A model generated the notes under the pieces. The model was not told the origin of the DNA. It was given only the letters and a program-made list of their open reading frames with translations, and made no database searches. 64,000 nucleotides of DNA from the NCBI RefSeq assembly GCF_904846695.1, contig NZ_CAJHBR010000002.1, forward strand, positions 186,001 to 250,000, in the 5' to 3' direction. This DNA is from Psychrobacter urativorans. GTDB lineage: Bacteria; Pseudomonadota; Gammaproteobacteria; Pseudomonadales; Moraxellaceae. A program made the position numbers and the translations under genes. This document shows positions 58,101-64,000 of the stretch, in pieces; position 1 is the first letter of the stretch, and each line of letters starts with the position of its first letter.

Positions 58101-58350
58101 GGTCAGGATCTTGTTTAATCTGAAATAACTCTTCCCATGGCAATATATATCTCTCATCTGACTGATAAGCGAGCTCTTCATCAGCTAAACTCTCCCAGTA
58201 GAAATCTGCATCAGTTTTAGCCACAGCTGTATAGCAGTGCTTTAAACCCATGTCATCATATTGCAATGGCGCAGGCTTGACACTATTGACTATGGTTTCT
58301 GATATTGTGGTCTGCTCGTTTTTATTTCGTTTCCAAAATGATAGTTTCAT
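55123..58350 (-). CDS. zorD: ZorD, Snf2-family helicase effector of Zorya type I
   Basis: A 1075-residue protein. Residues 1 to about 570 are a family-specific region with acidic stretches. Residues 575-1075 are a Snf2 ATPase: LLADDMGLGKTLQLL (Walker A Lys620), VVAPVSLLENWEAEI, MICDEAQKIK (motif II at 736-739), ACTGTPVENSLVDLW, then the second lobe with KVIIFTEFRAIQ and SRSWNPAKEDQATDRAYRIG. In Zorya, ZorD is recruited with ZorC to invading DNA and is thought to degrade or disable it. The start lies 17 bases after zorC. No separate nuclease motif was recognised. Confidence 0.92.
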   Translation of the reverse strand: MKLSFWKRNKNEQTTISETIVNSVKPAPLQYDDMGLKHCYTAVAKTDADFYWESLADEELAYQSDERYILPWEELFQIKQDPDHSDVINLLNLPLSNDLYPIIRSENGISDSNFQIILDGWCDKSKVKFKGSVKRTGAIISLTSKEYLLNESTWKLLEKIKEFSRITDKDKSINQKYWAQIRGLANKSEANLDEFLRKTIVLAPDELQLNLRKNLVSTESVVEVQPDFKDSPSNWLQTFDKYNEVQDEYTISLPEGGLAHVIIEPQVKSVLNEIKKMPNRRITGERAQTFLHNPFAQLGEDAIEVISPEGFEQSKEDAEIYTYRLLVDKTYDEASHFSSAQLTLHENSSRAQDPVILELSNLAQAQHFVATYERSSPVFLWAGYSIDRTNYLDNLIEELKSDLEKIQQYDDELQAKTVLDLSNYSDRVIGIGEAEKLSSEAIQKDSGESEWLPQNLIDESADLSQFTSDNTDATTELLEQRIQHAEAEGESFVLHPDSNVSIPLDDAKKLLNDLRDSKSDDLAENDIEQEQPKPDETKKKSTLLIANNIDEADFTKKRAEVLTFDESNRPQARLPSSFRSQEFSLKKHQEYGIAWLQNLYEYAPIQVSGCLLADDMGLGKTLQLLCFIGEYLENTEDKKPALVVAPVSLLENWEAEINRFFSAKFGKVLSLYGDNLKQRKIPKHLISSQLRNDYGITNLLEENWLGGADIVLTTYETMRDLEFSLGRVDWSIMICDEAQKIKVPTAMVTKAAKAQKADFKIACTGTPVENSLVDLWCLFDFIQENLIGSLSEFNKEYRRPIEKKDDEDNAIIDYLRKLIEPQVLRRMKHDVAELPAKHEINDCKNIQISTLQRTLYKQVSNDYRRLSEQGHKGVMLKALHDMRMICAHPLNLLEQATIKDSPKAEWLIKTLESIKQKDEKVIIFTEFRAIQVFLKRLLLERFGLNVTTVNGDSNTNSRVGLTRQGIIDKFQEMDGFNVIILSTVAVGFGVNIQKANHVIHYTRSWNPAKEDQATDRAYRIGQDKEVFVYYPSIAADDFETFEIKLDKLLSSKRSLADDMLKPNVELTQELIQSIY

Positions 58351-58367
58351 AAAGATACTCTATAAGT

Positions 58368-59744
58368 TTAATCTGGAAATATTCCTAAACCTTGTAATCT
58401 TCGATCAAAAGAATTTTCCCAAACACTCTGATGTGATAAGTAAAACTCAGCTCGGGAAGTTGATTTTAAACTAGTAATATCAACCTTATGTGTTTTTTCC
58501 TGAAATGAAGAGTATGGTATTTGGCGATAAAAATAAGTTGCATTATTCATTTCAGAGAACTCTACTATATAAAACCCACCTATTTTAATCATAAAGGCAT
58601 TTGCAGCATTGCTTTTACCAGTAATCCTTTTAAATCTTCCCAAATTATTTTTTTTAAACTCTACTTGTTGTGTTGTTGGATAAAACATTGCCTGTTCATT
58701 TAAGAAGATTTCTGAGAGCGTTACTTGCTTAAGAAACCTCATCCAGTAATTAAATCTTCGAATATCGGCACCACCACTAAAAACGGTAAAAAAGCTTTCT
58801 AAGTCTGCTCTTACAAACCATTGAACCACCATTTTTCTAGTATCTGGGTTTACATTGCGCCAACCTGCTGATGAGTCGTATTGTGGGTTTCCCCATTGCG
58901 TTAAACAAATACTCTTTAAAGCTTCATGTACAAGTGTGCGTTTTGAGGTAGAAGCATAACGTTCAAGTAGAGCCGTTAAAATAGCTGTGGTATAAATTGG
59001 ATTCTTTTCGAGAAGAAGTAAGAAGCGTGGTATCACTTTAAAGTAGTCATCTTCCTTAATCGTCTTGACTGACTTGATAGATGAGCTTACCAAGCTATCC
59101 CAAAACCAGCTATTAGGAGCAATGCTTAAGCTTTCTAATTGACTACTGACTCTACTGTCATCGCTATTGTATAAAAAGTCACGAATAAATCTTTTGGAAG
59201 GATCTAGCGAAAGCACTTCAGGATGATCAGTTAACGTAGTAAGCCATTTTTTAGGCCTAAGAGTGGCTTGAAACAACGTAGAGCGATTAGTATTTAAAAT
59301 GTTCCTGAGCTGAATCCAGTTATTGGGCCGTTTATTTATCTCATCTTGTTCTACCGCAAAATAACTATAAAGTAGAGGGAAATAAACAACCTTTAGCAAC
59401 TCAGGATTCATTTTATTAAATTGTTCAATGAGCTCGCTACCTTTGAAAGTAAAAAGTATCTTGTCCTCATAATTTAGCAACGTCTTACTGAGTGACCAAG
59501 CTAGGTTCTTCCAATCGCGTTTTGTGAGATAGTCTTTACCATGCTTTTCTAATTTTAAAATTGAGTTAACAATTTTTTCTTCGATAGGCTGAATATTCTC
59601 CATATCATCAAACTTACGTTCAATGATTTCTAACGTCTTAATTAACTTACTCGGCCTGGCAAACCTATTATGTATTTGCGCAGGTTCAGAGAAACTATCG
59701 ATACTTTGATTCAGTCTCTGCTTTAAAATAGCTATACTCATCAC
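58368..59744 (-). CDS. zorC: ZorC, EH-signature protein of Zorya type I
   Basis: A 458-residue soluble protein, mostly helical. The C-terminal part has Glu395 in FYIVEFSEMNNATYFY and His438 in FYLSHQSVWENSFDRRL. This is the EH signature that defines ZorC, with DIRRFNYWMRFLKQV and QGLGIFPD as further family blocks. ZorC binds DNA and is needed for type I Zorya defence. It starts 2 bases after the zorB stop, so translation is probably coupled. It separates type I from type II, which has ZorE in place of ZorC and ZorD. Confidence 0.9.
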   Translation of the reverse strand: MMSIAILKQRLNQSIDSFSEPAQIHNRFARPSKLIKTLEIIERKFDDMENIQPIEEKIVNSILKLEKHGKDYLTKRDWKNLAWSLSKTLLNYEDKILFTFKGSELIEQFNKMNPELLKVVYFPLLYSYFAVEQDEINKRPNNWIQLRNILNTNRSTLFQATLRPKKWLTTLTDHPEVLSLDPSKRFIRDFLYNSDDSRVSSQLESLSIAPNSWFWDSLVSSSIKSVKTIKEDDYFKVIPRFLLLLEKNPIYTTAILTALLERYASTSKRTLVHEALKSICLTQWGNPQYDSSAGWRNVNPDTRKMVVQWFVRADLESFFTVFSGGADIRRFNYWMRFLKQVTLSEIFLNEQAMFYPTTQQVEFKKNNLGRFKRITGKSNAANAFMIKIGGFYIVEFSEMNNATYFYRQIPYSSFQEKTHKVDITSLKSTSRAEFYLSHQSVWENSFDRRLQGLGIFPD

Positions 59745-59746
59745 AT

Positions 59747-60478
59747 TTACCTTGCCAGCTGACAGGTTTCAATAGGGGCAGAAACAAAAATAGGCTGCGC
59801 CTCAGCACTTTCTTTTTCTTTTAAACCATAAAACTGCATCCGTAGCTCTACACGACGTGATGCTTCTTTGCTGTCTTTTGCTGAATTAAACGACACACCT
59901 CCAGCTAGAAATAGCTGTTTGATTTGATTTTTTTGCTCATCAGTTAAGCTAAGCTCTGGGTTAAATGTGGGATCTAACAAGCTACACATCACCCACTCCG
60001 AACGGCGTAGACTTAAATTCAAGTTATATAAATATGATCCATCGGTATCTGTAAAGCCCTCAATCACGATCTGTTTAAACCATTTTTTGCCATTTTCACT
60101 ATTGGCAGCTTTTAAGACAACCGGCACTAAAGCACTTAGAGCTTTTATGCCCTCTGCATTCAATCGGTAATCGTTGTACCCAAAGCGACCCGCCTCACCA
60201 AAATTTATACGGTTCTCTTTACAGTCTACTGTGATGAGCTGATTCTTTAAAGTGGGGTCGTCTTTAATACCAGTACAAATATCCAAGATCTCTGAACTTC
60301 GCTCTTTCTCTGCTTGTGTTGCTTCATTAATTTTCTTAGTGACTACCATTAAAGATACTGCCATCACTACCAAAAACAATGTCATTAGCGCTGTCATTAA
60401 GTCAGCAAATGAGATCCAAAATGGCTTCTCACCCTCATCCTTTGAACGAGGTTTTTTAGCGTACCTATTACCAATCAT
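59747..60478 (-). CDS. zorB: ZorB, MotB-like stator subunit with OmpA domain
   Basis: A 243-residue protein. A short cytoplasmic lead is followed by one membrane helix (FWISFADLMTALMTLFLVVM). It carries Asp26, the expected proton-carrying residue of MotB-type stators. The periplasmic OmpA-like domain has VIEGFTDTDGSYLYNLNLS and RRVELRMQFYG, suited to peptidoglycan binding. With ZorA it should form a proton-driven membrane complex that senses phage-induced envelope disturbance. It starts 18 bases after the zorA stop. Confidence 0.93.
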   Translation of the reverse strand: MIGNRYAKKPRSKDEGEKPFWISFADLMTALMTLFLVVMAVSLMVVTKKINEATQAEKERSSEILDICTGIKDDPTLKNQLITVDCKENRINFGEAGRFGYNDYRLNAEGIKALSALVPVVLKAANSENGKKWFKQIVIEGFTDTDGSYLYNLNLSLRRSEWVMCSLLDPTFNPELSLTDEQKNQIKQLFLAGGVSFNSAKDSKEASRRVELRMQFYGLKEKESAEAQPIFVSAPIETCQLAR

Positions 60479-60496
60479 TAGCGATACACTCCAAAA

Positions 60497-62572
60497 TTAG
60501 CGTCTAGTTCTTTGGGTAAGATCTTCAAGGTCTTCAACCACATTACCTAAGCCTTCAACACCAGTTGCAAGGCGTTGAACAGCTTGGTTAAGTGTGTTGT
60601 CAAAAGACACCAACGATTGATTTAAACTACTTTCAACGGAAGTACCAAAGCTATCGAAGCTCTTCACTAGAACATCACTAACTTCTGCTAAATATTCTTG
60701 CATCTCCCTTTTCACTTGGCTTAAAGCCGTCGTCATATTCTGCATATCATTAAGCATTTGACTAGTCATGCCAGCTTCAGACTTTGACTGCTCAATGAGA
60801 GTTTCTAGTGTTTCAATTGCAAGGTTAACGCTATTTTGAGAGTTCTTATAATCTCTTATCAACTCAATAAGGTTACTACTAGCACTGGTCATATTGGTTG
60901 ACGTCGTATTAACCTGTGCAATAAGCTCTGAGGTTTTACCAGTCACTGTGATTAGTGAGCTGCCAGCCGTCGTAAACTGTTCAGAAGCTATACGCATTTT
61001 TTCCGCACCACTATTCATACCAGTGATACTATCAGTGGTCACTTGAGATAGTTTTTGGATGTTTTCTTTATGAGTTTGAACCGCTTCTTTGCTATGCGTA
61101 ATGAGCTCTTTAATTTCATTACCTAAGTTATCAATCAGTACAGACGACTGCTCGTGCAATTTCTGTTGATTATCTGATATTTGGCGATCCTGCTCGATAC
61201 GTTGCTCTGCGACATTTGATAACAGGTCTGACATTGAATTACCTAAACCTGATACAAGCTCTGAAACCTTACTGTTTAACTGCTCAACAGCATATAACCC
61301 TTGATCACTAATTTTAGCCGAACCCGCAGATAGATTCTCTACCATTTCGTTCATTTGGTTAGACATCTCATTTTGTTTTTGATGAATGTCCTCCATCATT
61401 GCCGCCATTTGAGTCTCTAGCGTTTTAGTCGACACTTCACTGTTAGTTTGCATATCTGTAATTAATTGAGAGAAACCTGACTGCATCTCGCGCATAGCCG
61501 TGACAGACTGAGTCATCATCTCGCTCATACCTGTCATTTGACCGCCAAATGTCGTTTCCAACTTACTCATAAAAGCAGTTAACACATCAGTCATAAGCTC
61601 TTGTACAGCTGAACCCTGATCGCCGCTGACCTGCTGCACGCTTGAGGCGATTTTATCTAAAGGCTCTTGTAATGTGCTTTTAATAGATTCACCAATCTGA
61701 GCTGCCGTTGATGCGCCTACTTGAGCATAAGACTCACTGAGTTGTGAAGCAAAAGCAGCTTGATTTCTTTTATTCTCTTCGACCAAGTTAATCATCATGG
61801 TTTTTAAATCATTAACTAGACTATCTTTAAGCTGTCGAGCATTCACCTCATTGGCTTGAGAGGATTTGAGTAGTTTAGCCAGATATTCCTCACCACTTTC
61901 ATCAAAAGTGAAGACATTATCTATGGCAGTATTCAACCGTTGTAATTGCGCATAACACTGTCTAAGCCACGACTTCTCACGCCAAGTAATTAACATTGCA
62001 GTTGTAATCGCTAATCCAGAAGCCATAAAGGCTTCTCCCACGCCTTTTAGCAATAATGTCAAGCTGTCTTGAACCTTGTCAGGGTTTCCTCCGGGGTCAA
62101 AAGCTAACAGTCCAATCAACAGACCTGCAAATGTAACTATAATACCAACACCGGTAATCATACCGGGTAAGTGCTTATAAAAATCCACTTTTAGCGGAAT
62201 ATCTACCACGATGGATTCCGTGAAAAACATCTCACTTGGCACCGTTGCCCGTGAGTGATCTATAATGCTTTCACCGTCTCTCACTTCATGAATATCATGA
62301 AAAGTTTTTTTATAATTTAACCATGCCTGTTTTAATGAAGTATTGCCTTCAAACTTTGTATCCAATGAGTCTTTGTCAAAATTAGAATCCCCATTCATAT
62401 TTTCTAAATCACTAGCCAATTGTGCTAGTTTGTTATTTAGTATTTTTGCTGGATTTATATAATTTGAGACAAATCGAAAGCCGATGTAAACAACAAAACA
62501 AACAATTATCAAAGGAAAAACATAAAACTCTTGCACAAATTGAGCTATTTTGAACCAATCCATTAATGTCAC
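60497..62572 (-). CDS. zorA: ZorA, MotA-like proton channel subunit with long tail
   Basis: A 691-residue protein. Helix 1 is at about residues 15-35. Two further helices, MITGVGIIVTFAGLLIGLLA (138-157) and about 177-197 (KGVGEAFMASGLAITTAMLI), form the MotA/TolQ/ExbB-like core. Residues 200-691 are almost entirely polar coiled coil rich in Gln, Ser, Met and Glu, as expected for the long intracellular tail of ZorA that transmits the signal to ZorC and ZorD. It is the first gene of the leftward zorABCD operon. The upstream 1.07 kb should contain the promoter. Confidence 0.94.
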   Translation of the reverse strand: MTLMDWFKIAQFVQEFYVFPLIIVCFVVYIGFRFVSNYINPAKILNNKLAQLASDLENMNGDSNFDKDSLDTKFEGNTSLKQAWLNYKKTFHDIHEVRDGESIIDHSRATVPSEMFFTESIVVDIPLKVDFYKHLPGMITGVGIIVTFAGLLIGLLAFDPGGNPDKVQDSLTLLLKGVGEAFMASGLAITTAMLITWREKSWLRQCYAQLQRLNTAIDNVFTFDESGEEYLAKLLKSSQANEVNARQLKDSLVNDLKTMMINLVEENKRNQAAFASQLSESYAQVGASTAAQIGESIKSTLQEPLDKIASSVQQVSGDQGSAVQELMTDVLTAFMSKLETTFGGQMTGMSEMMTQSVTAMREMQSGFSQLITDMQTNSEVSTKTLETQMAAMMEDIHQKQNEMSNQMNEMVENLSAGSAKISDQGLYAVEQLNSKVSELVSGLGNSMSDLLSNVAEQRIEQDRQISDNQQKLHEQSSVLIDNLGNEIKELITHSKEAVQTHKENIQKLSQVTTDSITGMNSGAEKMRIASEQFTTAGSSLITVTGKTSELIAQVNTTSTNMTSASSNLIELIRDYKNSQNSVNLAIETLETLIEQSKSEAGMTSQMLNDMQNMTTALSQVKREMQEYLAEVSDVLVKSFDSFGTSVESSLNQSLVSFDNTLNQAVQRLATGVEGLGNVVEDLEDLTQRTRR

Positions 62573-63484
62573 CTATCTCATAAATTAAAAGATTGAAAGC
62601 TTTGTTATTCAACCTGTTGTATCCAAATTTAGCTAAATTAGAGTCAATTCAATTTCATAACAAAGATTTATGTCAAAAATATCCATGACAGTAATCCAAA
62701 CTCTAAATTACAAGCTGTAACTTACAAAAAGAGAATAGTAACATAAACACATAACTAGGAAATGATTGGTAGATAATATTTATGAAATAACAGGCGGTTT
62801 GAGAAATTCGCAACTATGGTAGGAAGAAAAATAGAGGGCTTATTCAAGACTACTTATACAGTAGAGCCATTTTTTATATAACAGATAGGGGGTAATTTGA
62901 GTCTAATAATGCTTAGCAAATTTGAACATCCCAACCTTAGGATTGGAGATTTTATGTCTGCTCTTTTAGATGAATAAATGAAGTTTGTAGCCAAATTCAG
63001 AATTGGAATATTCATCTAGCCGAGAATGTTAATCTATGTTGTCGTATTTATAGGGCAGCTCATATTTTATCATTTGTTATTAATATTTTATTTGCTTAAT
63101 CAAGTACTTTTAAGACAAGAGAACTGAAAGTAGCAGAAGGAGTACCTTTTTTATCTGATTAGATATATACATTCGCAACTGTTAAGCTAGGTAAATGATA
63201 TCCGTGTGCAAATTGAAGCGCTTAAAGTCCTTGTATTCATATTCAAAATACTTACTGCCTTTAACTCAGTTTAACGTTATAGAAAACTACTCTGTAGCCT
63301 ATCTTTGATATTTGTCAGATACCAACTACCCCATTAGTGCGGTGACAGGAATATTATAAATTAATAAATGACATAATTTATTTTGATAAAAATAAAAAAG
63401 GTTGCTAAAACTATATTCAAAATATTATAGAGAGCTAAGGTATAATTTTTTTAGATAACGCTGTTGATATTGGGGTTTATTATT

Positions 63485-63562
63485 TTGGCAAATAAAAACT
63501 ATCCCAATGTAGATAGAGTCAAAGCAGCATATAAGATTCTAGACAGTTCGATGACTCATTAA
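63485..63562 (+). CDS. Tiny possible gene (25 codons) or gene-start remnant
   Basis: TTG at 63485 is preceded by a GGGG-containing ribosome-like site. Read as Met, it gives MANKNYPNVDRVKAAYKILD and five more residues before a stop. The helical, well-composed start looks like the beginning of a longer protein that has been cut. It has no recognisable family. It may equally be chance. Confidence 0.25.
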   Translation: MANKNYPNVDRVKAAYKILDSSMTH

Positions 63563-63604
63563 CCTAGCACAATTCACAAAGTAATCTTATAAAAAATAGC
63601 TTTT

Positions 63605-63637
63605 CCTTAAAAACTCAGCTAGACGCAGAGTTTTTCA
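63605..63637. terminator. Terminator for the last gene
   Basis: AAAAACTC at 63609-63616 pairs with GAGTTTTT at 63628-63635; the stem extends inward past one A-A mismatch (GC with GC). It lies directly after the leftward gene's stop and carries T runs on both strands. Confidence 0.65.
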
Positions 63638-63646
63638 CATAAATTT

Positions 63647-64000
63647 TCAAGAGCAACCTTCAACTAAATAAATCGCTTCTGGTATACCGATATCGATGCT
63701 TTTTACTTGACCTTTTAAGAGATCTTTATTATCTACTGTCCACTCAGTCGCTTTAATTGTGTGATCATTTAGCTTTTGACCACCCTTGATATGATAGTCA
63801 ATTTGTAGAGGCAAGCTGTCCTGTTTATTATTAAGCTCAATATTTTCGTTCTTTAAAGATTCTCCAAGTGAGCTTTGTTTTATCACTTTAAAATTAACGT
63901 TAGCAATCAGGCTATAGTAATCACCATCAACCGCATATTTATCCACCTCGTAACTAAGCTTGTCATTATGAGCTTTCATAACGCCTGTAGCGGAATCACC
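63647..64000 (-). CDS. Hypothetical protein, 5' end outside window
   Basis: The frame stays open to the window edge. The ATG at 63977-63979 is internal to an open frame that already reads GDSATGV, so the true start may lie beyond the window. The visible 117 codons are hydrophilic with alternating strand-like segments (YYSLIANVNFKVIKQ, LPLQIDYHIKGGQKL, VKSIDIGIPEAIYLVEG) and end in Cys-Ser. This suggests a small beta-sandwich-like or exported domain. No family is recognised. Confidence 0.6.
   Translation of the reverse strand, partial: GDSATGVMKAHNDKLSYEVDKYAVDGDYYSLIANVNFKVIKQSSLGESLKNENIELNNKQDSLPLQIDYHIKGGQKLNDHTIKATEWTVDNKDLLKGQVKSIDIGIPEAIYLVEGCS

Larger units (their letters stand above)
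62573..63646. other. Long poorly coding region upstream of zorA
   Basis: 1074 AT-rich bases with no long frame. Short plus-strand frames occur, for example one of 22 codons starting at 62909 (MLSKFEHPNLRIGDFMSALL) and the one at 63485 listed separately. They may be degraded genes. No recognisable domain, CRISPR or integrase sequence was found. Confidence 0.5.

Overview
The window looks like chromosome of a Psychrobacter-like member of the Moraxellaceae. This rests on the AT-leaning composition, the style of the housekeeping proteins (Pal, GlmM, GuaB, CysS, MaeB, SelO), an acyl-CoA delta-9 desaturase with a long tail, a DASH cryptochrome, and an NsrR/NnrS nitric-oxide module. The assignment is made from remembered protein families, not from a database search.

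Layout. 1-9.4 kb: lpxB (cut by the window edge), a DAHP synthase, pepN, a hypothetical gene, pal, a phosphopantetheinyl transferase and an outer-membrane barrel protein. 9.4-13.8 kb: a leftward branched-chain/fatty acyl-CoA block (3-hydroxyisobutyryl-CoA hydrolase, acyl-CoA dehydrogenase, acyl-CoA ligase). 14-21.7 kb: MFS transporter, a decayed type I-F cas1 fragment, ankyrin lipoprotein, metallo-hydrolase-like protein, alpha carbonic anhydrase, nsrR, nnrS and DUF3429. 22-34.3 kb: DASH cryptochrome, then an electrophile/aldehyde-detoxification region. In that region a NemR-like TetR regulator sits between an aldehyde dehydrogenase and a rightward series of YqhD-type alcohol dehydrogenase, CurA-type reductase, DJ-1-like protein, GST and an EmrB/EmrA-type efflux pair. 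Two near-identical palindromes mark the likely operators, and an 11-copy octamer microsatellite lies before the regulator. 34.5-52.3 kb: core genes (pdxH, glmM, guaB, cysS, PduO-type adenosyltransferase, GDPD, desaturase, selO, maeB, cca, folM).

52.4-64 kb is an AT-rich genomic island that starts at a tRNA with a CAU anticodon. Directly after the tRNA come scraps of an IS3-type transposase and of a tyrosine integrase, and a broken BrxA-like (BREX) fragment. Then follow an HNH endonuclease gene, a broken DnaQ-like exonuclease, and a complete leftward zorABCD operon (type I Zorya anti-phage defence). About 1.07 kb of poorly coding DNA and the end of an unknown gene close the window. Together with the cas1 scrap at 15.6 kb, the window holds one apparently intact defence system and fragments that resemble two others.

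How the genes work together. ZorA and ZorB should form a proton-driven inner-membrane motor complex, with ZorC and ZorD as the cytoplasmic DNA-binding and helicase effectors. NsrR should repress nnrS through an operator-like palindrome found upstream of nnrS. The NemR-like regulator has the cysteine and lysine used for redox sensing in NemR and probably controls the aldehyde-reducing genes on both sides of it. No unquestionably new system was found. The best candidates for something undescribed are the HNH gene next to Zorya, the insertion inside the NsrR iron-sulfur loop, and the microsatellite in the detoxification regulator's leader.
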